From Pleurodeles waltl (taxonomy: Eukaryota > Chordata > Amphibia > Caudata > Salamandridae), in the NCBI RefSeq assembly GCF_031143425.1, contig NC_090439.1, positions 351,968,027 to 352,032,026 of the forward strand: a DNA stretch of 64,000 nt, read 5' to 3'. The position numbers and the translations under genes were made by a program. Shown here piece by piece: positions 11,028-25,949 of the stretch. The notes under the pieces are model-generated. The model had not been told where the DNA came from. It saw nothing but the letters and a program-made list of their open reading frames with translations, and ran no database searches. Position 1 is the first letter of the stretch, and each line of letters begins with the position of its first letter.

Positions 11028-14000
11028 CATTTCCTGTTGTGGGCGCTAGGCCTACCCCCACAAGTGAGGTACCTTTTTTATCGGGAGACATGGGGGAATG
11101 ATGGGTGAAAGGAAATTTGTGGCTCTTCTCTGATTCCAGAACTTTCTGGCACCGAAATGATAGGAAAAAGTGTTTTTTTGGCCACATTTTGAGGTTTGCA
11201 AAGGGTTCTGGGTAACAGAACCTGGTCAGAACCCCACAAGTCACCCCATCTTGGATTCCCCTAGGTGTCTAGTTTTCACAAATGCGCTGGTTTGCTAGGT
11301 TTCCCCAGGTGCCGGCTGAGCTGGAGGCCAAAATCCACAGGTAGGCAGTTTGTAAAAAACACCTCTGTTTTCTGTGGAAAAATTTGATGTGTCCACGTTG
11401 AGTTTTGGGCATTTCCTTTTGCGGGCGCTAGGCCTACCCCCACAAGTGAGGTACCATTTTTATCTGGAGACTTGGGGGAACGCTGGGTCGAAGGAAATGT
11501 GTGGCTCCTCTCAGATTCCAGAACTTTCTGTCACCGGAATGAGAGGAAAAAGTGTTTTTTTGGCCACATTTTGAGGTTTACCAATGATTCTGGGTAACAG
11601 AACCTGGTCATAGCCCCACAAGTCACCCCATCTTCGATTCCCTTAGGTGTCTAGTTTTCAAAAATGCACTGGTTTGCTAGGTTTCCCCAGGTGCCGGCTG
11701 AGCTACAGGCCAAAATCCACAGGTAGGCAGTTTGTAAAAAACACCTCTGTTTTCTGTGGAAAGATTTGATGTGTCCATGTTGTGTTTTGGGGCATTTCCT
11801 TTCACGGGCGCTAGGCCTACCCGCACAAGTGGGGTACCATTTTTATCTGGAGACTTGGGGGAACGCTGGGTGGAAGGAAATTTGTTGGGCTCTCAGATTC
11901 CAGAACTTTCTGTCACCGGAATGAGAGGAAAAAGTGTTTTTTTGGCCAAATTGTGAGGTTTGCAAAGGATTCTGGGTAATAGAACCTGGTCAGAGCCCCA
12001 CAAGTCACCCCATCTTGGATTCCCCTAGGTGTATAGTTTTCAAAACTGCGCCACAGGTTTGCTAGGTTTCCCTAGGTGCCGGATGAGCTAGAGGCCAAGA
12101 TCCACAGCTAGGTGCTTTGCAAAAAACAGCTCTGTTTTCTTTGTGAAAATTTGATGTGTCCACGTTGTGTTTTGGGGCATTTCCTGTTGTGGGCGCTAGG
12201 CCTACCCCCACAAGTGAGGTACATTTTTTATCGGGAGACATGGGGGAATGATGGGTGAAAGGAAATTTGTGGCTCTTCTCTGATTCCAGAACTTTCTGGC
12301 ACCGAAATGATAGGGAAAAGTGTTTTTTTGGCCACATTTTGAGGTTTGCAAAGGGTTCTGGGTAACAGAATCTGTCAGAACCCTACAAGTCACCCCATCT
12401 TGGATTCCCCTAGGTGTCTAGTTTTCACAAATGCACTGGTTTGCTAGGTTTCCCCAGGTGCCGGCTGAGCTGGAGGCCAAAATCCACAGGTAGGCAGTTT
12501 GTAAAAAACACCTCTGTTTTCTGTGGAAACATTTGATGTGTCCACGTTGAGTTTTGGGCATTTCCTTTCGTGGGCGCTAGGCCTACCCCCACAAGTGAGG
12601 TACCATTTTTATCTGGAGACTTGGGGGAACGCTGGGTCGAAGGAAATGTGTGGCTCCTCTCAGATTCCAGAACTTTCTGTCACCGGAATGAGAGGAAAAA
12701 GTGTTTTTTTGGCCACATTTTGAGGTTTGCAAAGGATTCTGGGTAACAGAACCTGGTCATAGCCCCACAAGTCACCCCATCTTGGATTCCCAGGGGTGTC
12801 TAGTTTTCAAAACTGTGCCGCAGGTTTGCTAGGTTTCCCTCGGTGCCGGATGAGCTAGAGGCCAAAATCCACAGCTAGGTGCTTTGCAAAAAACAGCTCT
12901 GTTTTCTTTGTGAAACTTTATGTGTCCACGTTGTGTTTTGGGGCATTTCCTGTCGCGGGCGCTAGGCCTATCCCCACAAGTGAGGTACCTTTTTTATCGG
13001 GAGACATTGTGGAATGATGGGTGAAAGAAAATTTGTGGCTCTTATCTGATTCCAGATCTTTCTGTCACCGTAATGTTAGGAAAAAGTGTGTTTTTGGCCA
13101 CATTTTGAGGTTTGCAAAAGATTCAGGCTAACAGAACCTGGTCAGAGCCCCACAAGTCACCCCATCTTGGATTCCCCTAGGTGTCTAGTTTTCAAAAATG
13201 CGCTGGTTTGCTAGGTTTCCCTAGGTGCCGGCTGAGCTAGAGGCCAAAATCCACAGGTAGATGCTTTGCAAGAAACAGCTCTGTTTTCTTTGTGAAAATT
13301 TGATGTGTCCACGTTGTGTTTTGGGGCTTTTCCTGACGTGGGCGCTAGGCCTACCCCCACAAGTGAGGTACCATTTTTATCGGGAGACATGCAGGAACGC
13401 TGGGTGGAAGGAAATTTGTGGCTCCTCTCAGATTCCAGAACTTTCTGTCACCCAAATGAGAGGAAAAACAGTTTTTTTGGCCAAATTTTGAGGTTTGCAA
13501 AGGATTCTGGGTAACAGAACCTGGTCAGAGCCCCACAAGTCACCCCATCTTGGATTCCCCTAGGTGTATAGTTTTCAAAACTGCGCCACAGGTTTACTAG
13601 GTTTCCCTAGGTGCCGGATGAGCTAGAGGCCAAGATCCACAGCTAGGTGCTCTGCAAAAAACAGCTCTGTTTTCTTTGTGAAAATTTGATGTGTCCAAGT
13701 TGTGTTTTGGGGCATTTCCTGTCGTGGGCGCTAGGCCTACCCCCACAAGTGAGGTACCTTTTTTATCGGGAGACATGGGGGAATGATGGGTGAAAGGAAA
13801 TTTGTGGCTCTTCTCTGATTCCAGAACTTTCTGGCACCGAAATGTTAGGAAAAAGTGTTTTTTTGGCCACATTTTGAGGTTTGCAAAGGATTCTGGGTAA
13901 CAGAACCTAGTCAGAGCCCCACAAGTCACCCCGTCTTGGATTCCCCTAGGTGTCTAGGTTTCAAAAATGCGCTGGTTTGCAAGGTTTTCCTAGGTGCCGG

Positions 14001-17000
14001 CTGAGCTAAAGGCGAAAATCCACAGCTAGATGCTTTGCAAAAAACAGCTCTGTTTTCTTTGTGAAAATTTGATGTGTCCAAGTTATGTTTTGGGGCATTT
14101 CCTGTTGTGGGCGCTAGGCCTACCCCCACAAGTGAGGTACCTTTTTTATCGGGAGACATGGGGGAATGATGGGTGAAAGGAAATTTGTGTGTCTTCTCTG
14201 ATTCCAGAACTTTCTGGCACCGAAATGTTAGGAAAAAGTGTTTTTTTGGCCACATTTTGAGGTTTGCAAAGGATTCTGGGTAACAGAACCTGGTCAGAAC
14301 CCCACAAGTCACCCCATCTTGGATTCCCCTAGGTGTCTAGTTTTCACAAATGCGCTGGTTTGCTAGGTTTCCCCAGGTGGCGGCTGAGCTAGAGGCCAAA
14401 ATCCACAGGTAGGCAGTTTGTAAAAAACACCTCTGTTTTCTGTGGAAAAATTTGATGTGTCCACGTTGCGTTTTGGGGCATTTCCTTTCGCGGGTGCTAG
14501 GCCTACCCCCACAAGTGAGGTACCATTTTTATCTGGAGACCTGGGGGAATGCTGGGTGGAAGGAAATGTGTGGCTCCTCTCAGATTCCAGAACTTTCTGT
14601 CACCGGAATGAGAGGAAAAAGTGTTTTTTTGGCCACATTTTGAGGTTTGCAAAGGATTCTGGGTAACAGAACCTGGTCAGAGCCCCACAAGTCACCCCAT
14701 CTTGGATTCCCTGGGGTGTCTAGTTTTCAAAAATGCGCTGGTTTGCTAGGTTTCCCTAGGTGCCGGCTGAGCTAGAGGCCAAAATCCACAGCTAGATGCT
14801 TTGCAAAAAACAGCTCTGTTTTCTTTGTGAAAATTTGATGTGTCCACGTTGTGTTTTGGGGCTTTTCCTGACGTGGGCGCTAGGCCTACCCCCACAACTG
14901 AGGTACCTTTTTTATCGGGAGACATGGGGGAATGATGGGTGAAAGGAAATTTGTGGCTGTTCTCTGATTCCACAACTTTCTGTCAACCGAAATGATAGGA
15001 AAAAGTGTTTTTTTTTGGCCAAATTTTGAGGTTCGCAAAGGATTCTGGGTAAGAGAACCTGGTCAGAGCCCCACAAGTCACCCCATCTTTGATTCCCCTA
15101 GGTGTCTAGTTTTCAAAACTACGCCACAGGTTTGCTAGGTTTCCTTAGGTGCCGGATGAGCTAGAGGCCAAGATCCACAGCTAGGTGATTTGCAAAAAAC
15201 AGCTCTATTTTCTTTGTGAAAATTTGATGTGTCCACGTTGTGTTTTGGGGCATTTCCTGTTGTGGGCGCTAGGCCTACCCCCACAAGTGAGGTACCTTTT
15301 TTATCGGGAGACATGGGGGAATGATGAGTGAAAGGAAATTTGTGGCTCTTCTCTGATTCCAGAACTTTCTGGCACCGAAATGATAGGAAAAAGTGTTTTT
15401 TTGGCCACATTTTGAGGTTTGCAAAGGGTTCTGGGTAACAGAACCTGGTCAGAACCCCACAAGTCACCCCATCTTGGATTCCCCTAGGTGTCTAGTTTTC
15501 ACAAATGCGCTGGTTTGCTAGGTTTCCCCAGGTGCCGACTGAGCTGGAGGCCAAAATCCACAGGTAGGCAGTTTGTAAAAAACACCTCTGTTTTCTGTGG
15601 AAAAATTTGATGTGTCCACGTTGAGTTTTGGGCATTTCCTTTTGCGGGCGCTAGGCCTACCCCCACAAGTGAGGTACCATTTTTATCTGGAGACTTGGGG
15701 GAACGCTGGGTTGAAGGAAATGTGTGGCTCCTCTCAGATTCCAGAACTTTCTGTCACCGGAATGAGAGGAAAAAGTGTTTTTTTGGCCACATTTTGAGGT
15801 TTGCAAGGGATTCTGGGTAACAGAACCTGGTCAGAGCCCCACAAGTCACCCCATCTTGGATTCCCAGGGGTGTCTAGTTTTCAAAACTGTGCCGCAGGTT
15901 TGCTAGGTTTCCCTCGGTGCCGGATGAGCTAGAGGCCAAAATCCACAGCTAGGTGCTTTGCAAAAAACAGCTCTGTTTTCTTTGTGAAAATTGGATGTGT
16001 CCACGTTGTGTTTTGGGGCATTTCCTGTCACGGGCGCTAGGCCTATCCCCACAAGTGAGGTACCATTTTTATCGGGAGACATGCGGGAATGCTGGGTGGA
16101 AGGAAATTTGTGGCTCCTCTCAGATTCCAGAACTTTCTGTCACCGGAATGAGAGGAAAAAGTGTTTTTTTGGCCACATTTTGAGGTTTGCAAAGGATTCT
16201 GGGTAACAGAACCTGGTCAGAGCCCCACAAGTCACCCCATCTTGGATTCCCCTAGGTGTATAGTTTTCAAAACTGCGCCACAGGTTTACTAGGTTTCCCT
16301 AGGTGCCGGCTGAGCTAGAAGCCAAAATCCACAGCTAGATGCTTTGCAAAAAACAGCTCTGTTTTCTGTGGAAAAATGTGATGTGTCCACATTGTGTTTT
16401 GGGCCATTCCCTTTCGCGGGCGCTAGGTCTACCCACACAAGTGAGGTACCATTTTTATCGGGAGACATGTGGGAACACTCCGTGGAAGCAAATTTGTGGT
16501 TCCTCTCAGATTCCAGGACTTTCTGTCACCTAAATGAGGGGCAAAAGTGTTTGTTTGGCCATATTTTGAGGTTTGCAAAATATTCTGGGTAACAGAACCT
16601 GGTCATAGCCCCACAAGTCACCCCATCTTGGATTCCCTTAGGTGTCTAGTTTTCAAAACTGCGCTGGTTTGCTAGGTTTCCCCAGGTGCCGGCTGAGCTA
16701 GAGGCCAAAATCCACAGCTAGGTGCTTTGCAAAAAACAGCTCTGTTTTCTTTGTGAAAATGTGATGTGTCCACGTTGTGTTTTGGGGCAATTCCTGTTGC
16801 GGACGCTAGGCCTACCCCCACAACTGAGGTACCTTTTTTATCGGGAGACATGGGGGAATGATGGGTGAAAGGAAATTTGTGGCTCTTCTCTGATTCCAGA
16901 ACTTTCTGTCACCGAAATGATAGGTAAAAGTGTTTTTTTGGCCACATTTTGAGGTTTGCAAGGGATTCTTGGTAAGAGAACCTGGTCAGAGCCCCACAAG

Positions 17001-20000
17001 TCACCCCATCTTGGATTCCCCTAGGTGTCTAGTTTTCACAAATGCGCTGGTTTGCTAGGTTTCCCCAGGTGCCGGCTGAGCTAGCGGCCAAAATCCACAG
17101 GTAGGCAGTTTGTAAAAAACACCTCTGTTTTCTGTGGAAAAATTTGATGTGTCCACGTTGTGTTTTGGGGCACTTCCTTTTGCGGGCGCTAGGCCTACCC
17201 CCACAAGTGAGGTACCATTTTTATCTGGAGACTTGGGGGAACGCTGGGTGGAAGGAAATTTGTGGCCCCTCTCAGATTCCAGAGATTTCTGTCACCGGAA
17301 TGAGAGGAAAAAGTGTTTTTCTGGCCAACCTTTGAGGTTTGCAAAGGATTCTGGGTAACAGAACCTGGTCAGAGCCCCACAAGTCACCCCATCTTGGATT
17401 CCCCTAGGTGTCTAGTTTTCAAAACTGCGCTGCAGGTTTGCTAGGTTTCCCTAGGTGCCGGATGAGCTAGAGGCCAAAATCCACAGCTAGGTGCTTTGCA
17501 AAAAACAGCTCTGTTTTCTTTGTGAAAATTTGATGTGTCCACGTTGTGTTTTGGGGCATTTCCTGTCGCGGGTGCTAGGCCTACCTCCACAAGTGAGGTA
17601 CCTTTTTTATCGGGAGAAATGGGGGAATGATGGGTGAAAGGAAATTTGTGGCTCTTCTCTGATTCCAGAAATTTCTGTCACCGAAATGTTAGGAAAAAGT
17701 GTTTTTTTGGCCACATTTTGAGGTTTGCAAAGGATTCTGGGTAACAGAACCTGGTCAGAGCCCCACAAGTCACCCCATCTTGGATTCCCCTAGGTGTCTA
17801 GTTTTCAAAAATGCGCTGGTTTGCTAGGTTTCCCTAGGTGCCGGCTGAGCTAGTGGCCAAAATCCACAGCTAGATGCTTTGAAAAAAAATGCTCCGTTTT
17901 CTTTGTGAAAATTTGATGTGTCCACGTTGTGTTTTGGGGCATTTCCTGTTGTGGGCGCTAGGCCTACCCCCACAAGTGAGGTACCTTTTTTATCGGGAGA
18001 CATGGGGGAATGATGGGTGAAAGGAAATTTGCGGCTCTTCTCTGATTCCAGAACTTTCTGGCACCGAAATGATAGGAAAAAGTGTTTTCTTGGCCACATT
18101 TTGAGGTTTGCAAAGGGTTCTGGGTAACAGAACCTGGTCAGAACCCCACAAGTCACCCCATCTTGGATTCCCCTAGGTGTCTAGTTTTCACAAATGCGCT
18201 GGTTTGCTAGGTTTCCCCAGGTGCCGGCTGAGCTGGAGGCCAAAATCCACAGGTAGGCAGTTTGTAAAAAACACCTCTGTTTTCTGTGGAAAAATTTGAT
18301 GTGTCCACGTTGAGTTTTGGGCATTTCCTTTTGCGGGCGCTAGGCCTACCCCCACAAGTGAGGTACCATTTTTATCTGGAGACTTGGGGGAACGCTGGGT
18401 CGAAGGAAATGTGTGGCTCCTCTCAGATTCCAGAACTTTCTGTCACCGGAATGAGAGGAAAAAGTGTTTTTTTGGCCACATTTTGAGGTTTACCAATGAT
18501 TCTGGGTAACAGAACCTGGTCATAGCCCCACAAGTCACCCCATCTTCGATTCCCTTAGGTGTCTAGTTTTCAAAAATGCACTGGTTTGCTAGGTTTCCCC
18601 AGGTGCCGGCTGAGCTACAGGCCAAAATCCACAGGTAGGCAGTTTGTAAAAAACACCTCTGTTTTCTGTGGAAAGATTTGATGTGTCCACGTTGAGTTTT
18701 GGGCATTTCCTTTCGTGGGCGCTAGGCCTACCCCCACAAGTGAGGTACCATTTTTATCTGGAGACTTGGGGGAACGCTGGGTGGAAGGAAATTTGTTGGG
18801 CTCTCAGATTCCAGAACTTTCTGTCACCGGAATGAGAGGAAAAAGTGTTTTTTTGGCCAAATTGTGAGGTTTGCAAAGGATTCTGGGTAATAGAACCTGG
18901 TCAGAGCCCCACAAGTCACCCCATCTTGGATTCCCCTAGGTGTATAGTTTTCAAAACTGCGCCACAGGTTTGCTAGGTTTCCCTAGGTGCCGGATGAGCT
19001 AGAGGCCAAGATCCACAGCTAGGTGCTTTGCAAAAAACAGCTCTGTTTTCTTTGTGAAAATTTGATGTGTCCACGTTGTGTTTTGGGGCATTTCCTGTTG
19101 TGGGCGCTAGGCCTACCCCCACAAGTGAGGTACATTTTTTATCGGGAGACATGGGGGAATGATGGGTGAAAGGAAATTTGTGGCTCTTCTCTGATTCCAG
19201 AACTTTCTGGCACCGAAATGATAGGGAAAAGTGTTTTTTTGGCCACATTTTGAGGTTTGCAAAGGGTTCTGGGTAACAGAATCTGTCAGAACCCTACAAG
19301 TCACCCCATCTTGGATTCCCCTAGGTGTCTAGTTTTCACAAATGCACTGGTTTGCTAGGTTTCCCCAGGTGCCGGCTGAGCTGGAGGCCAAAATCCACAG
19401 GTAGGCAGTTTGTAAAAAACACCTCTGTTTTCTGTGGAAACATTTGATGTGTCCACGTTGAGTTTTGGGCATTTCCTTTCGTGGGCGCTAGGCCTACCCC
19501 CACAAGTGAGGTACCATTTTTATCTGGAGACTTGGGGGAACGCTGGGTCGAAGGAAATGTGTGGCTCCTCTCAGATTCCAGAACTTTCTGTCACCGGAAT
19601 GAGAGGAAAAAGTGTTTTTTTGGCCACATTTTGAGGTTTGCAAAGGATTCTGGGTAACAGAACCTGGTCATAGCCCCACAAGTCACCCCATCTTGGATTC
19701 CCAGGGGTGTCTAGTTTTCAAAACTGTGCCGCAGGTTTGCTAGGTTTCCCTCGGTGCCGGATGAGCTAGAGGCCAAAATCCACAGCTAGGTGCTTTGCAA
19801 AAAACAGCTCTGTTTTCTTTGTGAAACTTTATGTGTCCACGTTGTGTTTTGGGGCATTTCCTGTCGCGGGCGCTAGGCCTATCCCCACAAGTGAGGTACC
19901 TTTTTTATCGGGAGACATTGTGGAATGATGGGTGAAAGAAAATTTGTGGCTCTTATCTGATTCCAGATCTTTCTGTCACCGAAATGTTAGGAAAAAGTGT

Positions 20001-23000
20001 GTTTTTGGCCACATTTTGAGGTTTGCAAAAGATTCAGGCTAACAGAACCTGGTCAGAGCCCCACAAGTCACCCCATCTTGGATTCCCCTAGGTGTCTAGT
20101 TTTCAAAAATGCGCTGGTTTGCTAGGTTTCCCTAGGTGCCGGCTGAGCTAGAGGCCAAAATCCACAGGTAGATGCTTTGCAAGAAACAGCTCTGTTTTCT
20201 TTGTGAAAATTTGATATGTCCACGTTGTGTTTTGGGGCTTTTCCTGACGTGGGCGCTAGGCCTACCCCCACAAGTGAGGTACCATTTTTATCGGGAGACA
20301 TGCGGGAACGCTGGGTGGAAGGAAATTTGTGGCTCCTCTCAGATTCCAGAACTTTCTGTCACCCAAATGAGAGGAAAAACAGTTTTTGTGGCCAAATTTT
20401 GAGGTTTGCAAAGGATTCTGGGTAACAGAACCTGGTCAGAGCCCCACAAGTCACCCCATCTAGGATTCCCCTAGGTGTATAGTTTTCAAAACTGCGCCAC
20501 AGGTTTACTAGGTTTCCCTAGGTGCCGGATGAGCTAGAGGCCAAGATCCACAGCTAGGTGCTCTGCAAAAAACAGCTCTGTTTTCTTTGTGAAAATTTGA
20601 TGTGTCCAAGTTGTGTTTTGGGGCATTTCCTGTTGTGGGCGCTAGGCCTACCCCCACAAGTGAGGTACCTTTTTTATCGGGAGACATGGGGGAATGATGG
20701 GTGAAAGGAAATTTGTGGCTCTTCTCTGATTCCAGAACTTTCTGGCACCGAAATGTTAGGAAAAAGTGTTTTTTTGGCCACATTTTGAGGTTTGCAAAGG
20801 ATTCTGGGTAACAGAACCTAGTCAGAGCCCCACAAGTCACCCCGTCTTGGATTCCTCTAGGTGTCTAGGTTTCAAAAATGCGCTGGTTTGCAAGGTTTTC
20901 CTAGGTGCCGGCTGAGCTAAAGGCCAAAATCCACAGCTAGATGCTTTGCAAAAAACAGCTCTGTTTTCTTTGTGAAAATTTGATGTGTCCAAGTTATGTT
21001 TTGGGGCATTTCCTGTTGTGGGCGCTAGGCCTACCCCCACAAGTGAGGTACCTTTTTTATCGGGAGACATGGGGGAATGATGGGTGAAAGGAAATTTGTG
21101 TTTCTTCTCTGATTCCAGAACTTTCTGGCACCGAAATGTTAGGAAAAAGTGTTTTTTTGGCCACATTTTGAGGTTTGCAAAGGATTCTGGGTAACAGAAC
21201 CTGGTCAGAACCCCACAAGTCACCCCATCTTGGATTCCCCTAGGTGTCTAGTTTTCACAAATGCGCTGGTTTGCTAGGTTTCCCCAGGTGGCGGCTGAGC
21301 TAGAGGCCAAAATCCACAGGTAGGCAGTTTGTAAAAAACACCTCTGTTTTCTGTGGAAAAATTTGATGTGTCCACGTTGCGTTTTGGGGCATTTCCTTTC
21401 GCGGGTGCTAGGCCTACCCCCACAAGTGAGGTACCATTTTTATCTGGAGACCTGGGGGAATGCTGGGTGGAAGGAAATGTGTGGCTCCTCTCAGATTCCA
21501 GAACTTTCTGTCACCGGAATGAGAGGAAAAAGTGTTTTTTTGGCCACATTTTGAGGTTTGCAAAGGATTCTGGGTAACAGAACCTGGTCAGAGCCCCACA
21601 AGTCACCCCATCTTGGATTCCCTGGGGTGTCTAGTTTTCAGAAATGCGCTGGTTTGCTAGGTTTCCCTAGGTGCCGGCTGAGCTAGAGGCCAAAATCCAC
21701 AGCTAGATGCTTTGCAAAAAACAGCTCTGTTTTCTTTGTGAAAATTTGATGTGTCCACGTTGTGTTTTGGGGCTTTTCCTGACGTGGGCGCTAGGCCTAC
21801 CCCCACAACTGAGGTACCTTTTTTATCGGGAGACATGGGGGAATGATGGGTGAAAGGAAATTTGTGGCTGTTCTCTGATTCCACAACTTTCTGTCAACCG
21901 AAATGATAGGAAAAAGTGTTTTTTTTTGGCCAAATTTTGAGGTTCGCAAAGGATTCTGGGTAAGAGAACCTGGTCAGAGCCCCACAAGTCACCCCATCTT
22001 TGATTCCCCTAGGTGTCTAGTTTTCAAAACTACGCCACAGGTTTGCTAGGTTTCCTTAGGTGACGGATGAGCTAGAGGCCAAGATCCACAGCTAGGTGCT
22101 TTGCAAAAAACAGCTCTATTTTCTTTGTGAAAATTTGATGTGTCCACGTTGTGTTTTGGGGCATTTCCTGTTGTGGGCGCTAGGCCTACCCCCACAAGTG
22201 AGGTACCTTTTTTATCGGGAGACATGGGGGAATGATGGGTGAAAGGAAATTTGTGGCTCTTCTCTGATTCCAGAACTTTCTGGCACCGAAATGATAGGAA
22301 AAAGTGTTTTTTTGGCCACATTTTGAGGTTTGCAAAGGGTTCTGGGTAACAGAACCTGGTCAGAACCCCACAAGTCACCCCATCTTGGATTCCCCTAGGT
22401 GTCTAGTTTTCACAAATGCGCTGGTTTGCTAGGTTTCCCCAGGTGCCGACTGAGCTGGAGGCCAAAATCCACAGGTAGGCAGTTTGTAAAAAACACCTCT
22501 GTTTTCTGTGGAAAAATTTGATGTGTCCACGTTGAGTTTTGGGCATTTCCTTTTGCGGGCGCTAGGCCTACCCCCACAAGTGAGGTACCATTTTTATCTG
22601 GAGACTTGGGGGAACGCTGGGTCGAAGGAAATGTGTGGCTCCTCTCAGATTCCAGAACTTTCTGTCACCGGAATGAGAGGAAAAAGTGTTTTTTTGGCCA
22701 CATTTTGAGGTTTGCAAGGGATTCTGGGTAACAGAACCTGGTCAGAGCCCCACAAGTCACCCCATCTTGGATTCCCAGGGGTGTCTAGTTTTCAAAACTG
22801 TGCCGCAGGTTTGCTAGGTTTCCCTCGGTGCCGGATGAGCTAGAGGCCAAAATCCACAGCTAGGTGCTTTGCAAAAAACAGCTCTGTTTTCTTTGTGAAA
22901 ATTGGATGTGTCCACGTTGTGTTTTGGGGCATTTCCTGTCACGGGCGCTAGGCCTATCCCCACAAGTGAGGTACCATTTTTATCGGGAGACATGCGGGAA

Positions 23001-24850
23001 TGCTGGGTGGAAGGAAATTTGTGGCTCCTCTCAGATTCCAGAACTTTCTGTCACCGGAATGAGAGGAAAAACTGTTTTTTTGGCCACATTTTGAGGTTTG
23101 CAAAGGATTCTGGGTAACAGAACCTGGTCAGAGCCCCACAAGTCACCCCATCTTGGATTCCCCTAGGTGTATAGTTTTCAAAACTGCGCCACAGGTTTAC
23201 TAGGTTTCCCTAGGTGCCGGCTGAGCTAGAAGCCAAAATCCACAGCTAGATGCTTTGCAAAAAACAGCTCTGTTTTCTGTGGAAAAATGTGATGTGTCCA
23301 CATTGTGTTTTGGGCCATTCCCTTTCGCGGGCGCTAGGTCTACCCACACAAGTGAGGTACCATTTTTATCGGGAGACATGTGGGAACGCTCCGTGGAAGC
23401 AAATTTGTGGTTCCTCTCAGATTCCAGGACTTTCTGTCACCTAAATGAGAGGCAAAAGTGTTTGTTTGGCCATATTTTGAGGTTTGCAAAATATTCTGGG
23501 TAACAGAACCTGGTCATAGCCCCACAAGTCACCCCATCTTGGATTCCCTTAGGTGTCTAGTTTTCAAAACTGCGCTGGTTTGCTAGGTTTCCCCAGGTGC
23601 CGGCTGAGCTAGAGGCCAAAATCCACAGCTAGGTGCTTTGCAAAAAACAGCTCTGTTTTCTTTGTGAAAATGTGATGTGTCTACGTTGTGTTTTGGGGCA
23701 ATTCCTGTTGTGGACGCTAGGCCTACCCCCACAACTGAGGTACCTTTTTTATCGGGAGACATGGGGGAATGATGGGTGAAAGGAAATTTGTGGCTCTTCT
23801 CTGATTCCAGAACTTTCTGTCACCGAAATGATAGGTAAAAGTGTTTTTTTGGCCACATTTTGAGGTTTGCAAGGGATTCTTGGTAAGAGAACCTGGTCAG
23901 AGCCCCACAAGTCACCCCATCTTGGATTCCCCTAGGTGTCTAGTTTTCACAAATGCGCTGGTTTGCTAGGTTTCCCCAGGTGCCGGCTGAGCTAGCGGCC
24001 AAAATCCACAGGTAGGCAGTTTGTAAAAAACACCTCTGTTTTCTGTGGAAAAATTTGATGTGTCCACGTTGTGTTTTGGGGCACTTCCTTTTGCGGGCGC
24101 TAGGCCTACCCCCACAAGTGAGGTACCATTTTTATCTGGAGACTTGGGGGAACGCTGGGTGGAAGGAAATTTGTGGCCCCTCTCAGATTCCAGAGATTTC
24201 TGTCACCGGAATGAGAGGAAAAAGTGTTTTTCTGGCCAACCTTTGAGGTTTGCAAAGGATTCTGGGTAACAGAACCTGGTCAGAGCCCCACAAGTCACCC
24301 CATCTTGGATTCCCCTAGGTGTCTAGTTTTCAAAACTGCGCTGCAGGTTTGCTAGGTTTCCCTAGGTGCCGGATGAGCTAGAGGCCAAAATCCACAGCTA
24401 GGTGCTTTGCAAAAAACAGCTCTGTTTTCTTTGTGAAAATTTGATGTGTCCACGTTGTGTTTTGGGGCATTTCCTGTCGCGGGTGCTAGGCCTCCCTCCA
24501 CAAGTGAGGTACCTTTTTTATCGGGAGAAATGGGGGAATGATGGGTGAAAGGAAATTTGTGGCTCTTCTCTGATTCCAGAAATTTCTGTCACCGAAATGT
24601 TAGGAAAAAGTGTTTTTTTGGCCACATTTTGAGGTTTGCAAAGGATTCTGGGTAACAGAACCTGGTCAGAGCCCCACAAGTCACCCCATCTTGGATTCCC
24701 CTAGGTGTCTAGTTTTCAAAAATGCGCTGGTTTGCTAGGTTTCCCTAGGTGCCGGCTGAGCTAGTGGCCAAAATCCACAGCTAGATGCTTTGAAAAAAAA
24801 TGCTCCGTTTTCTTTGTGAAAATTTGATGTGTCCACGTTGTGTTTTGGGC
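11028..24850. repeat. 18-monomer higher-order repeat, two tandem copies of about 6911 bp
   Basis: Diagnostic variants repeat at a constant 6911-base offset: 12202/19113, 12523/19434, 13261/20172, 14442/21353, 15597/22508, 16339/23250 and 17134/24045. Copy one runs from about 11028 to 17938 and copy two from about 17939 to 24850. At the joint, the unit near 17870-17940 is a hybrid: its left part (GAAAAAAAATGCTCCG) matches 24781 onward while its right part matches the 10912 unit. This is the signature of unequal exchange between out-of-register monomers. Eighteen monomers of about 384 give the observed period. Confidence 0.9.
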
Positions 24851-25949
24851 CTTTTCCTGATGCGGGCGCTAGGCCTACCCCCACAAGTGAGGTACCATTT
24901 ATATCGGGAGACATGCGGGAACGCTGGGTGGAAGGAAATGTGTGGCTCTTCTCTGATTCCAGAACTTTCTGTCACCGGAATGAGAGGAAAAAGTGTTTTT
25001 TTGGCCACATTTTGAGGTTTGCAAGGGATTCTGGGTAACAGAACCTGGTCAGAGCCCCACAAGTCACCCCATCTTGGATTCCCAGGGGTGTCTAGTTTTC
25101 AAAACTGTGCCGCAGGTTTGCTAGGTTTCCCTCGGTGCCGGATGAGCTAGAGGCCAAAATCCACAGCTAGGTGCTTTGCAAAAAACAGCTCTGTTTTCTT
25201 TGTGAAAATTGGATGTGTCCACGTTGTGTTTTGGGGCATTTCCTGTCACGGGCGCTAGGCCTATCCCCACAAGTGAGGTACCATTTTTATCGGGAGACAT
25301 GTGGGAACGCTCCGTGGAAGCAAATTTGTGGTTCCTCTCAGATTCCAGGACTTTCTGTCAACCGAAATGAGAGGAAAAAGTGTTTTTTTTGGGCCAAATT
25401 TTGAGGTTCGCAAAGGATTCTGGGTAACAGAACCTGGTCAGAGCCCCACAAGTCACCCCATCTTGGATTCCCTAGGTGTCTAGTTTTCAAAACTACGCCA
25501 CAGGTTTGCTAGGTTTCCCTAAGTGCCGGATGAGCTAGAGGCCAAGATCCACAGCTAGGTGCTTTGCAAAAAACAGCTCTGTTTTCTTTGTGAAAATTTG
25601 ATGTGTCCACGTTGTGTTTTGGGGCATTTCCTGTTGTGGGCGCTAGGCCTACCCCCACAAGTGAGGTACCTTTTTTATCGGGAGACATGGGGGAATGATG
25701 GGTGAAAGGAAATTTGCGGCTCTTCTCTGATTCCAGAACTTTCTGGCACCGAAATGATAGGAAAAAGTGTTTTCTTGGCCACATTTTGAGGTTTGCAAAG
25801 GGTTCTGGGTAACAGAACCTGGTCAGAACCCCACAAGTCACCCCATCTTGGATTCCCTTAGGTGTCTAGTTTTCAAAACTGCGCTGGTTTGCTAGGTTTC
25901 CCCAGGTGCCGGCTGAGCTAGAGGCCAAAATCCACAGCTAGGTGCTTTG

